From: Chrysogorgia sp. JL179-B06
Lineage: Eukaryota > Cnidaria > Anthozoa > Scleralcyonacea > Chrysogorgiidae
NCBI GenBank assembly: GCA_035772405.1
Contig: JAYKKM010000378.1
Location: forward strand, 588,501 to 652,500
Length of the DNA stretch: 64,000 bases
Direction: 5' to 3'
The notes under the pieces are model-generated. The model was not told where the DNA came from, made no database searches, and was given only the letters and a program-made list of their open reading frames with translations. The position numbers and the translations under genes were made by a program. Below are positions 23,606 to 40,716 of the stretch, in pieces (the stretch's first letter is position 1; each line of letters starts with the position of its first letter).

Positions 23606-25640
23606 ATCCGCCCGGCGGCGCGAAGCGCCGTCCAGGGTGCTAATTTCGACGGAATTTTTTCCCGCGCTTTTTTATGCAAGGTGAAAGTAGCCTTTATGTC
23701 GGAATATATATATATTTGTATGTATGGTAAACGATCCATTATTGTTGCCGTGGTAACAAAGGAAAATTGGGGTTAGAGAGGGATAATTTGGCAGTGCAAG
23801 GCGTTAACTTAGGATTATTAGGGTTAGGGTTAGTAATTTGGCTAGATTTAGGGTTAGGTTTAGGGTTTTGATGATAGTAGGTTAGCATTTCGTCGTACGG
23901 CATGCAAATTTTGAAACTATTTACATATTCAGATCTTTAGAAATATATTGTAATTATTTAGCATGCATGACCAGTTGCTACGACCAGATTCGCCACTGTT
24001 TTACTAGCTTCTCGAGTGCCATTATAACTCGATAATCACACAAGACAAAGCTTTTTATTCCTTTTATAAAATAACACCATTAAATTAACACTAAAAGCCC
24101 ATGAAAAATGCAGATTTAACTGTTATAAGCACTGCGTTGCAAGGAAACATGTTAGCGATTTTAGCGATGAAAATGTATTCAACGTTGCAGTTAAAACACT
24201 CTCTTGTGTTAGTACCTTGAATAGTCTTGTATCCAGGTATTCTTTGACTTCCTTTTGTGATTTACACTACGTCAAAAACGACAAAATCTACGCGAGGAAC
24301 ACGTCAGCTTAGCTTATGCTTTAATATTGACTTATAATGACACGGTTTTTTATCTCAATCAGACAGCGTGTTGTCGCTCATTTACTTCCGATTATTTTAT
24401 AATATATACTAGATATATTGCATGGGTGTGTCAGCTCAACCAACAAGCAGGTAAAGTGCACCCTTGATCAATGTGTTGATAATGTGATATAATTTACAGT
24501 AATGCATTGCATCAATGACAATGTTGTGCTTTTAATTTTTGTATGGGCATAAAGGCATTTGAACATTTGAGTAGTGTAAACATACATTGTACAGGTTTAT
24601 AGACCTACACATGTTATGCCTGGCCTGGCCTCCACTTAGTGTTTCTGGGGAAACACTTTTGTCCTTGGAATAGAACTGCATATGCAATGCCGGTTTTATA
24701 TATATATTTAAGCTACTCTTGTTGAAGTGCTTTCTGAAGGATATATAAAGTAGATTTTATTAACATAGATTTTATTACATTTCTTACAAACAAACAATCA
24801 AATGTAAAATTAATATAATATGTCTGATCATTCGAACTAAAAGTATTACCTTCATCAACAAATCTGGCAACACACTAATTGGGCATGCACCACAAGAGCA
24901 TTTATATGTGCATTGTTTTACATTGGGGCAATAAAATATGATTCTGGACATGTTCCCATGGAACTGAACCTGAGAGACTTTTTTTGAATATCATCATCTT
25001 GTAATCTGTTATAAATAGGGCTTCACTTTTGTAACTATAATGTGTCATTTTGATAAAGGAGCAGGGTCCCGATACATTAAAAACTAAGCAAATGTGTTCA
25101 GAGTATTTTTTGAAGTTGCGGTATTTAATGTTTATAAACCTGAACAGAAGAAGATATATATGCTGTAGAATCTGTTTATATGCCCTGGGATTATACAACT
25201 TACTTCCAAAGGGGTTTTGAGTGGGAGAGATTATAAATGGTATAGAAAAATGTTTCAAAATGCATTTTTTACTCAAGATTTTGCTTAATAGACAATTAAG
25301 AAAAATTACTAGAATTTATAATAATGTGAAAACTTTGATGCCCTGTATTATATATAGCAAAACCTGCTAAACACGTTATGTAGCAGCCTCAAAATGATTA
25401 ATTGTCAGTAGCGATCGGGTACAGAATGCTGCCATAACTTTTTATCTATTATTATTTACTTTTATTCTCTGATTTTTTGTTATTTTTGGGCTTAATTACC
25501 TTATATTAAATCAGAAGGTATTTTCTGTTAACAAACAGGGGCCAATAACTAGGATAAGCGGAAGTGTACGGTATTTTATAATTGGTAGGTTGATTTTTAA
25601 ATCTCACTGTGTTAGGGGGAAATGTTAGGGATTGAACATG
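23606..25640. other. Non-coding interval with degenerate telomere-like tract
   Basis: I see no gene here. At 23813-23875 there are several ttaggg and tttagggtta units (ttagggttagggttagtaat and tttagggttaggtttagggt), an imperfect interstitial telomere-type stretch. A 124-codon minus frame at 24902-25276 has no recognisable motif and low-complexity AT-rich codon use, so I do not call it a gene. Confidence 0.6.
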
Positions 25641-25659
25641 TGTCATCTCACTTGCAATA

Positions 25660-26730
25660 ATGTCATCATGGCCAGAAATTTCGAGCCATTTGCATACCGC
25701 GAGCCCTTGCGCGTCAAAACAAGTTTCGCGGGTTTTCGCGCGGTTATCTTGTGACGAACACGTTAAATCGCGTGGAACGTGTTGCGTTGCCCGAAGTCAA
25801 TGCGGCAAAATGGTCGACTACAAACGACTTCATTTGACCAGTTCAATAGATCTTTTGCCCGATATTTATGGCAAGCCAAATAAGCGCAGCAAGAAGAGTG
25901 CGAACTCAAACGTTTTCGAAGTGGAGAGGCTCGTGGCAAAGCGGTGTATTTGCGGGGTAAGTAGTTCGTTCTTTGATGTCGATGTTTGTCCTTGAATATT
26001 CATTTTATAAATTTTCATTTAACCAAAGCTTAATAAAATAAATAATTTCTATCAGGTTACTCAGTATTTGGTGAAATGGCGTGGGTGGTCACGATATGAT
26101 GCCTCGTGGGAAGACGAGGACAACATTAGTGAAGATTGCATCGAGTAAGTTTTATATATAGTATTAATTTAATATAAGTTAATTAGTAGATATTATGCAG
26201 AACTCACAAATATATTCAGTGTACATATCATGTGTTAGATTTTGATGTTCTGTTGATGTTAACTTATTAATATCAACAGAATTCAACACAAAGTCATTGC
26301 GGTATTTGTGTATTTTAGATATTTTAATCAACCAACTCCTGCAAAGGATGTGATCTTGGAGGCAACTGCAGAAATGAGGCAGGCAGTTGAATGTTTTTTA
26401 AAAGGAAAAGGTCACTTGGCAGTATCCATCCCTTTTGCTTCTGACATTTTAAAGTTTTTGTTTCAACAAAGTGGTGTGAAACAAAATGGGTGGTACTTGT
26501 TGGGGAAGGATTGTTTTCCTGTGTGCTATTTTCCTGTTGGCTGGGATAAAGTTATGGACATACATGGGCAGGGTGTCCAACTTGGATATCCTGTCCGTGT
26601 TCGTTCATACTTGTCCTGGTCTCCTAAGAAATACCAAGCACAGGAAAACAGTGGGACCATCATTCCCTCACAGCGGTGTTATACTGAGAAGATAAGTTTC
26701 AAGGCATTCAGAAAAGCTGGTGCAATGTAG
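25660..26730 (+). CDS. Three-exon chromodomain protein gene
   Basis: Exon 1 ends at 25956 before GTAAGT. Exon 2 is 26056-26144 (CAG acceptor, GTAAGT donor). Exon 3 is 26319-26730, ending in TAG. Phases agree throughout. The start may be the ATG at 25660 (265 residues) or 25810 (215 residues, beginning MVDYKRLHLT); the frame is open from both. The exon 1-2 junction builds a chromodomain: VFEVERLVAKRCICG, then TQYLVKWRGWSRYDASWED and NISEDCIEYF. It has the WRGW/YDASWE pattern of methyl-lysine readers. The C-terminal 125 residues (FLFQQSGVKQNGWYLLGKDC, YPVRVRSYLSW) are unfamiliar. A role in chromatin binding is inferred from the domain only. It is not a retrotransposon chromodomain, since introns are present and no integrase is attached. 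It converges on the gene ending at 27293. Confidence 0.8.
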
Positions 26731-27292
26731 GCACCCACAGCCTACAGTACTGTAATTTAAGTCACCAGCTTTTCTGTGAGTCTTTATCTTATTTCTTAAG
26801 TATATACTATTATTCTTAGAAAATGGTTGCCCATATGTTTATGTAGCCTAAATATCCAAACACAAGAAATTTTGGGAGAATTTGAAAGTTTACATGAACC
26901 GAGCTACAAGCCAAGGTTTACATAAGTACTTTCAAATTCTACTAAACTCTTGAGTGTTTGCTTCAGGTTATTAAGTTTAATGTTTTCTCAGTGTTTTATA
27001 AGAAACCCATTGTATCCGGTATCCCAAATATGTCACTCCAATTTAGAAAAATCAAATTTAAACCATATCTTACATTTTCATTTGATACTGCCAAGTGTCC
27101 TTTTCCTATATTAACATTAACTGCACAAAGGAAGATAGCATCAGTTAAGGAAGATAACATCAGTTAGTGAAGATAGCATCCGATAGTAAAAATAGCATCA
27201 TATAGCAAAGGTTGGTGTACTGCTATAGATTTTAAATTTTGAAATACGCACTACAGTACAGAAGTTTTAAGCAAGAGTCGGGTTAAATAATT

Positions 27293-31913
<4,621 letters not shown>

Positions 31914-34300
31914 AATTTCAGAATAAGGGTTATTACATGGACTAATAGAATGTACAACACACGGCGGATAAAGAATTTTAAGGTCGAAATTCTGATGTTA
32001 TTTAATGAAGCCGCGGGTTGTTCGAATTTCCCGGGAAATTTTGGCGTCCCCTCTCTGTTGTCATGGATATTAGCTCATTAATTTAAACCAATCGCGTATA
32101 GTTTTATATCTTTAAAAACAAACAAATCGATCAATGAAAATACGTGTTAGAAACACTGAATCTGCCTTCAATCAGCAGATCTGCTCAGCGGCTTTGCACA
32201 TAAAAATATGGCGAAGAAAAAGTGAAAAAGACATGGTTTTTGAAGTTTTTTGATACCTTATTTCTCTTCAAATGAGCTACATTGGTTCTACAAGCTGTCA
32301 AACTGATTGTGTGTAATAAACAAGAGAGTTTTCAGGTATGATCGGATAAGACTATTAGTAACGAAGCTTGTTTTAAGGAGTTTTTATGTCCATTATCTTG
32401 TACAGAAATCGTGAATGCCATGGTTTTAAAAAATTACTTCAAGGCAATATATTTTCTTTGATTTAATGTAACATATGTCTTCCGTTCGAAGTTCGTTAGC
32501 TCGAAAAACTACCTTTTTAAGTAGTTTTTCCTGTATCTTGTTTACCGAAAAATTGTCTGGACATTGGATAAAACGATAATCATTCCCTTCTTCTTTCAAA
32601 CGTAGACGACACATTTTAACGTTAGAAATTGAATGCTGCTCTAGAAACAATAAAATACGGAAAACTTGGGTCAATTTAGCAAAAACGTTATTGCCGCTAT
32701 GTTATTTTTTCTTTGCGATAACACAAAATGTTGTTTCCATTTCCTGCACTTAAATATCATAAATTATGCTCATTTTCCCTTCCATCGAATAAGATAATAC
32801 TTTTTCTTTAAATATTAGACGACACATTTAAAAAATACAATTTTCTGGTCAGGTAAACGTGATTTACACTTGAAACTGCTATACTCTCCATACATAAAAA
32901 TATCTTCAAAAGTTCATGATTGACTTGTCACAAATGCGCATGCGCGACCTCAATTTCTGGCCATGATACTGAATGGGTTAAACAAGTACTGGTATAATTT
33001 AGATAATATATAATGTTGTGCTCTGTTGCATAGGCTAGCATTGTGTTGATTACTATTGGAATAAATATGACACGTGTTAATTATAATTATGATAGCAATT
33101 TAGAGTTGTCTTCCAGTGGAGTAAAATATTTATCAATAATCTTATGCAGCTATATTTTATATTGCTATATATTGGTGCTTACGCAGCTATATATATTTCC
33201 TAGTGATCGAACCGATGGTAGTATTAATACCAGAAGACTTAAAGTGTTTATATTATATAGAGTGAAAAATTTAGTTTGAAATAAACTCTTTTACTTGAAA
33301 GAAATATAATTAATTATAAAGATTGGCTTTTACTTCCATAATCTCACTTTGATCTTTGGATATTAACATTTGTTTGATATGTAAATGTCCTCACTTTGAG
33401 ATTACGCTGCGTAGTGACTTATTGAAGTAGTTTTGGGATTATGTAACAAAATTATGAAAGTGTGTAATCCCATTCCCATGATATACTAAAGATACGAAGT
33501 TACTTACGTTTTGAGTGCTTTGATTTAATAATCCCAAAGATATATATACATGCTTTTTCAGTAAGTTTCAGAAACACTTTGAGTTATTTAGTTTGATGTC
33601 TAATTATGAAACAATTAAATTCAGAATAACACAAGCTTGATAGTTTAAAGGCTCTCAGAGATACTTATAGTGTCTATTATAAGTCCATTCGATTGGCAAA
33701 TCAATGGGTTATCTATTTTAATTAAAATAACTAAGGACTACGCTATTACAGCGGGCGAGGGGTTGTTGCGTACACGTATTTCTAGTTTATATCAACATAA
33801 TTTGTCTTGTTCGGAAAATTCAAAAGCATTGGTAACAAGCCGGTTTATTGGGCTTTCAGAAAAGGTATAGGTTTCGCAACAGTTATGGATATTTCCAGAG
33901 ATATTAATAGAATAAAGAGGATGTTTTTCAGCCTGACAGGAAAGAGTTAAGCAGTAATAACAGCTAAATTGAAAATAATCGATGAAAAAGCGTCAAAGGA
34001 AAAGCAGTTTATTAAATGTTGACTTGAAAATAATTAATATAATAACAGTTTAACAAAGTAAAAATGGTCAGTGAGAAAAAAATGAACCCCCTTCTCTGCT
34101 ACAAGGGTTACCTTCAGCAGAGTCTCTGCAGATATCCCACCCACCGGTCCACCCGCACGGGAGCTCATACTTACTTTTAAATATATACGGAAGCTATTTA
34201 TATACCACAAACACAATACTTTCCATGCATGTGGGTCAAAAAGGTCAAAATCACCGTGTTTAGAAATGTAGGAAATAATTCACCAAATTGGCTTAAAATT
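31914..34300. other. Upstream region of the transposase-like gene; no gene seen
   Basis: AT-rich DNA without a supported ORF. It holds a CG-containing stretch at about 31990-32060, possibly the promoter of the minus-strand gene. The motif aatttctggccatgat at 32952-32967 is the inverted copy of the one at 25665-25680. Short frames at 32426-32674 and 33043-33279 have no recognisable domain. Confidence 0.5.
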
Positions 34301-34308
34301 TTATATGT

Positions 34309-34719
34309 GTGTTCTTTAGCCGACTTACAACGATGATGAAAAAAATAGGCGAAAGCCTTACCACACTAAGAGAACGAAGACAGACTGCAAACGACAATAT
34401 CTTTGGCTCAATAGTTGAAAATCCTAGTCATAAACTGTTTAAACTTTTACCAGAACTTAATACTAGCAATAGACACCCTCTTAGGAATAACAGACTTTTT
34501 AATATTCCAAAGTGCAGAACAAACAGGTTTAAAAATTCTTTCATTATGGCAAGTGCTAACCGCCTAAATAATAAAAAGTATTTCAGTTGTAATATAATCA
34601 TTAGTTAACTATAGTAACGTAAGTAATTAGTATTTTGTACATTGCAGTTGTTAACCGACTATGAACCTACTGTAATTCAGCTACATGGCTGCAATATTAA
34701 ACTATTATTATTATTATTA
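34309..34719 (+). pseudogene. LINE 3' end (RT C-terminus, TTA tail)
   Basis: The frame at 34309-34608 encodes ERRQTANDNIFGSIVENPSH, KLFKLLPELN and FNIPKCRTNRFKNSFIMASA, the typical C-terminus of a CR1-like LINE. The 3' UTR (ctgtaattcagctacatggc, tgcaatattaaactattatt) and (TTA)n tail are the same type as at 53230-53290, so the two elements share a family. No RT core is present. Confidence 0.75.
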
Positions 34720-35340
34720 AGAAGAAAGATAAATTAGAAAATAGGGTCCCTTTGGTATTAGATTTTCACCCGGCTTTATCAGGGATTGGAAAGAAGATCC
34801 GTGAGTTGATTCCCATCTTATATGCTTCGGATGACATGAAACGTGTTTTTGAGGAAGCACCTTAAGAGGCTTAAAAATCTTAAGGGCTAATTAGTAATGA
34901 GTGGAATTCAGAGATCTGTCGGTGAAGGAATGAGAAGGTGTGGTAAAAGTCGTTGCCAGATTTGTAAGAGGGAAGAAGCTTTCATAATAATTTGAATAAT
35001 AGAGAGTATTATGTTGTTGTTTATCTTATTAAGTGTAAGAAGTGTTGTAAACAATACGTTGGAATCACAGTCACGTCATTTAGAATACGTTTTAACAATC
35101 ACAAAAGTAGCCTAATGAGGTATGGGAAGGGCAAAGGGGAATACAAGGAGATAATTTGTATCCGCATTTCTTTGAGGATGGCCATAGGCGATTGGAAGAT
35201 GTAATAGTTATGATAATTGATAAGACAGATGTAAGTAAATCTGTAGAAAGAGAAGCATTTTGGGCATACAAACTTAATTCATTCGTTCCGCATGGACTCA
35301 ACTTAAATTATTTTACTTAATTAGAATTTTTAATGATCTT
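34720..35340 (+). pseudogene. Penelope-like element fragment, second family
   Basis: Reads VPLVLDFHPALSGIGKKIRE, LIPILYASDDMKRVFEEAP and RRCGKSRCQICK (CxxxxCxxC zinc linker) with frame breaks. At 34992-35204 comes a GIY-YIG-like VVYLIKCKKCCKQYVGITVT and RFNNHKSSL. It ends in ESVEREAFWAYKLNSF and FVPHGLN. The sequence is distant from the 10-14 kb family. It was truncated on its 5' side before or when it landed beside the LINE tail. Confidence 0.75.
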
Positions 35341-35381
35341 TGAGAATTGTATATAAGTAGGTTTACCAGCTTCTGTAATAT

Positions 35382-35422
35382 TACCTTGATAAACGGTCAA
35401 GACCCCGAAACGTTGGTCTGCA
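35382..35422 (+). ncRNA. Degenerate hammerhead-like motif of the second PLE family
   Basis: Downstream of the GIY-YIG frame: ttACC, TTGATAA (for CTGATGA), stem II GGTC/GACC, GAAAC, GTT, GGT. ACC pairs with GGT as stem I. The first core box departs from consensus, so self-cleavage is doubtful. Confidence 0.45.
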
Positions 35423-35455
35423 ATACATTTTTTAAAGTTAAATATTTTATTTGAA

Positions 35456-35457
<2 letters not shown>

Positions 35458-35535
<78 letters not shown>
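35458..35535. repeat. (TA)n microsatellite
   Basis: Pure TA repeat separating the PLE end from the SINE cluster. Confidence 0.95.
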
Positions 35536-36721
<1,186 letters not shown>

Positions 36722-36984
36722 GGGCGGATCTAGGAATTTTTTTGGGGACGTCAAAACAAGAAAGTGTCGCAATGTAGGGGGGTCGGGGGCATGCCCCACC
36801 GGATTTTTTTTAAATTTTGGCTCTCTGAAATGGCATTTCCTGCATTCTGACGAGATTTTTTAGAAAAATCTTACAGTACTAATTTGCGTTTTTATGGCAC
36901 ATTTTGCGATTTATTTAAAAAAAAAAGGTTGTGCACTTTTTTCAATCATTATTGCAGACCTTGTTTTGGACTGTTTCGCTCTGT

Positions 36985-37255
36985 CAGAGCTCATCAGCAT
37001 GCCTATGAATCACTGTTGGGCAGTGAATTAGACTCTGACACATCAGACATGGACAGCCAAGGCTCCACACCTAGCCTTAGCTGCCAAATTCCTTCTCTGA
37101 TTTTTTTAGAAAAATCTTACATTGCTAATTTACGTTTTTTATGCGACATTTTGCGATTTATTTTAAAAAAAATGCTTTTGCACTTTTTTCAATCGTTATT
37201 GGAGAGCTTGTTTTGGACTGTTTCGCTTTGTCAGAGCTCATCAGCATGCCTATGA
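36985..37255 (-). other. Two hammerhead-like motifs in a tandem duplicate
   Basis: On the minus strand, CTGATGA, GCTCT-GAC-AGAGC, GAAACAGTCC occurs at about 36962-36998. A worse copy (GCTCTGACAAAGC, broken pairing) lies at about 37213-37248. A convincing stem I is not visible, so these are probably relics of a hammerhead-bearing repeat and not working ribozymes. Confidence 0.35.
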
Positions 37256-37542
37256 ATCACTGTTGGGCAGTGAATCAGACATGGACAGCCAAGGCTCCAC
37301 ACCTAGCCTTAGCTGCCAAATTCCTTCTCTGATTAGAAGAAATAAAGTAAATAGACCATATAAGACATTTCATGGGTACAGACTGAGAGGAGCTCACACT
37401 CACTTTGGCCTCACATCATCTTGGTCATATTAATTCTGAGTTTGCAAAAGCTTGAGTAGCTAATTAGTTTTCCTTTAACTTATCAAGCTGAAAGACACTT
37501 GATGTATGTATTAATGTATATAACTACCAACTAGTTTACCCC

Positions 37543-38792
37543 TTACCTACCTAAGGCTTTTAAAATAACTGCTGCTAGATCTGCACCAGTTAATCCCCAT
37601 TTACAATGAATACATTTTATAAAATCTTCTCTGATGTTCAAATTACTATCAACAAACCTTATTTGAACAATCTGCAGCTTCATCTGCAATATTAATGGGA
37701 AAGAATCTATTTTGCTTGACTTCATCAATAATTTTTTCAATGATTACCTGCACACAACACTTAATGATTTCATTCTGGGTAGTCTTTGAAGTATATGAAG
37801 CATTCTTTGCAGATGTCTTCAGATGTTCTTCACGACCAACATCTCCAGCACGAACCCTTATATTCAACAACTCGATGAAATTACCTACACCACCCCGAGA
37901 AAAACCTCCAACTTCTGGATGATATTGGGAATCATCACGGTGCCCTCTAAAAGATAAACCTAGACGGCCACAAGTTATGATAGTGTCTACAATAGGAATA
38001 AGCTTTTTCCTATTCTCAGAAATTTTACTTCTCCTATTAGCACTTATCAACACATCAATTGGCTGAACTTTACCCGATAACTGCGCCTGCAAAGACAAAA
38101 ATATTTCTGCGGTGCTGCTATGTAAACATGGTGACGAGGAACCATACTTTCCTGTATGTTTTTTTTATTTTCTAGTAGCATCATTTCAATGTTTAAAAGG
38201 TTGACAAAAAAGGTTTTTGGCAGCATTTTTTTTATGGGCTTTCTCTGGAAATCTATCACCAAACAATACACATGGAAGACAGTAAGCACCATCCTGGCTA
38301 GGTGAATAACACAACCAAGGATACAATTCCAACCATTCTAAACGAAAACTTCTACCATTTGTTGTCGGAAAATAATATGTTTTATTAGGTATGAACACAT
38401 TTTTTATTAAAACATCAATTTCCAAATCGGTCTTACCTTTGGCTTTCTCTCTATAAGTAGCAATATCATACTCATGAATAAAATTAATTTGGGAAGTGCT
38501 GGTAGTGATAGTTGAACTTGTGGATGGTGAAGTGGTTGCAGAAGGAGCAGGTGAGTTGGTTGCAGAAGGAGCAGGTGAGTTGGTTGCAGAAGAGCAGCTG
38601 TTTTGCCACTTAATTCTGACGACGGAACAAAAGCAATTGGTGTGTTTATGATAGTATGGCAAGGTTTGGGGTCTGGTGTAGTTATAAAAGGAAAATAAAT
38701 TTTAGATTGAACCAACTTTCCACTGGAAATGTTTTTAGACTTTGACAGGTTGGAGGAGATTTTTTGTGAAGGTAACTTCCTTTTTTCTCCTC
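37543..38792 (-). pseudogene. hAT transposase, TTF-type zinc finger and DUF4371-like region
   Basis: From the acceptor at 38794 the exon reads GEKRKLPSQKISSNLSK and a Ser/Pro repeat. It continues through the zinc-finger region (RSFRLEWLELYPWLCYSPSQ, GAYCLPCVLFG, RFPEKAHKKN). After an intron come QPIDVLISANRRSKISENRK, KLIPIVDTIITCGRLGLSFR, GHRDDSQYHPEVG and FFPINIADEAADCSN (second DDE region). It ends in IRFVDSNLNIREDF and TGADLAAVILKAL. Breaks are one missing C near 38597 in the first of three SPAPSATN-type repeats, a TGA where Trp is expected after QPFKH, and loss of residues between AADCSN and IRFVD. The C-terminal dimerisation region is absent. Confidence 0.8.
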
Positions 38793-38898
38793 CTGTTGGC
38801 TCAGCATAAAATATGAGAGGCAAAATGATTTGGTTGAAATACGTTACCTGATTCAATAATGCCTTGAAAACAAAATAGGATATGTACATCTGACATAC

Positions 38899-39326
38899 CT
38901 TTCAAAGGTGGACACGGTTCTACTTTACAATTAAAAAGTAATTTAAATTTCTGTTCCCCACAGTCAGGGTAATAACAAAAAATATTTCTGTTTGTAACAG
39001 AAGCCAAACCAAGAATACATAAGAAACTAGACCATGTGTTATCACAACAGTATAAAATAGCTTCTTTTTTAACAAGCTGATTCCCAGAACAGCCAGAATC
39101 TAGTGCCCTGTTTGACACAGACATAGGTAAAAGGTTATTCAAACTTTGGGAAACCTTTTCCATGTGCTCACCATGAGCAGCCAAAAAATATGGGTGCTGA
39201 GAATAAAAATCAGTCTTGAGATATAACTCAATTGAAGTGAAAACCCGAAAATCACTAATAAGAGAATTATCACATACTAGGGCCAAAGAAACAGAGCTGT
39301 ATAGGCAATTGCCAGTTGCTTGAGAT
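38899..39326 (-). CDS. OTU-like exon spliced toward the hAT transposase
   Basis: Acceptor AG at 39327-39328, donor GTATGT at 38893-38898. The exon reads SQATGNCLYSSVSLALVCDN, then SDFRVFTSIELYL, FYSQHPYF, and later AILYCCDNTWSSFLCILGLA. The GNC-L-SVS pattern and the R..T.IEL helix resemble OTU-fold cysteine proteases or vertnin-type proteins; the usual acidic residue before GNC is replaced. Phase joins 39687 upstream (codon AG+A) and 38792 downstream (G+GA). The predicted product is therefore OTU-like region, then Ser/Pro linker, then hAT transposase. Confidence 0.6.
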
Positions 39327-39686
39327 CTATATTTAAAACCCAGATACAAAGTCAAAGCACAATCCAAACCAATCGAATATTAAAGAAAAAAATAAACAGT
39401 AGACTGTTCGAGTAGAGGTATTGGAATTCAATGTTTAACGCTGTTGATCAGATTATTGAAGTCAAAGTATGATTGGTGATTTGGTGCTTTTGTAAAAATT
39501 GGCGATGGTTGGCTAAACACATCTCATTATCTCAATAATTATATGATGCATTATTCATAATTATTCTATAGTCGAACATATACGTCACCTACATGTGTAT
39601 CTTATCTAATTTAAATAATTTACGCTTTTCATGGTTACACAAGTTTTAGGAACTAAACTACTAAAGCTAAGTTAGTTTCAACACAC

Positions 39687-39922
39687 CTTAAAGCAATACA
39701 ACGTTTCTTTCCAGAAACAGCTTTTGCACACTGAGGAATATAGGACTCCGCGTCAAAATCCCGGTAAAATGTCTTGCCAATACGCGTCGAAAACTCTTGA
39801 CCCACGAGAAAATCACGCGATTGGAGTTTATTTCTCAAATCGCAATAGATGATGTTTAATAAATCATCGTTTCCACTCTGTAAAGCGTGCTCTACAAGTT
39901 TCGTGACATCCGTAGACACCAT
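39687..39922 (-). CDS. First coding exon of the OTU-hAT gene
   Basis: ATG at 39922 opens MVSTDVTKLVEHALQSGNDD. It runs to GKKRCIALR, where donor GTGTGT follows at 39681-39686. The exon is 236 nt and ends in phase 2, matching the exon at 39326. No domain is recognised. Upstream to 40443 there is no convincing exon, only a Gln/Ser-rich frame at 40032-40277 without ATG. Confidence 0.55.
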
Positions 39923-40638
39923 AATCGAAACAGAATTCAGTCTCAAGCAGAAGCTTGAAGTCGAGTCAGTTCACTGCTGGCTCAGGCAGCTTTGTTATAC
40001 TTTAATTCCGTCGCTTCCGACGCAGTGCAATCTACTTCCGACTACCCCTTTGACTACCCTTTGCTGTCTTTAACCAATCAGTGCTCGCTATTCCGACGTA
40101 CACCGGCCGTTTTGACGTACTCAAATTATCCACATTTGTAAATGGAGTGGATTGAGATCCCTCTTTAACCCGTGTCATATTAACAATTTCGTTAAGGCTA
40201 CATGAAGTAGACCAGTTGTCCTCCAGCTGAGACTGCTGAGGCTGCTGAGGACCGGCTGAGGACTGAGACTGGGCCAAATAATCATTACGTATTAGCGCGA
40301 ATTAAAGCGAGAAAAAATGTGGAATTATTTTTCAAATTTTAAAAACATGTTTAAAAGGTTTTTAAAATAATTAATTCATGAATAAATTAGTTTAGAATTT
40401 TTGTGTACGTCGCTTGACGTTTTTGACGTACCCTAAATCCGCCTTATATATATATATATATATCCTTTAGCGATAATGCAACGCCCACTACCCTTGTGGT
40501 AGTTTTAGCACTCTGGCCCCACACCGCTTCACGCACTCTGGATGCGCGCATGACCGCTGTTTGTCCCACAAGCGGTTGTCATCGGCAATCGCTTGGGTAT
40601 AATTAAGTTATCATGCCCATATCTAGATTGTACCAAGC

Positions 40639-40680
40639 TACACTGATGAGCTGTGGAATAGCGAAACACGTGTCTGTATA
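40639..40680 (+). ncRNA. Hammerhead-like ribozyme next to the hAT right end
   Basis: TACA (40639-40642), CTGATGA (40643-40649), stem II GCT/AGC with loop GTGGAAT, GAAA (40663-40666), CACGTG, GTC (40672-40674), TGTA. Stem I is TACA/TGTA. Stem III is a minimal self-complementary CACGTG. tagattgtac occurs on both sides (about 40624 and 40679). No protein remnant lies nearby, so the parent element is unknown. Confidence 0.65.
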
Positions 40681-40684
40681 GATT

Positions 40685-40716
<32 letters not shown>

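Noticed and set aside
24902..25276. 124-codon minus frame
   Set aside because: AT-rich, no motif, no splice or neighbour support.
36884..37332. 123- and 63-codon frames at the hAT left end
   Set aside because: Translations of a non-coding tandem duplicate; no transposase motif on this strand.
40032..40277. Gln/Ser-rich minus frame as first exon of the OTU-hAT gene
   Set aside because: No in-frame ATG and no donor in phase with the exon at 39922; low complexity.
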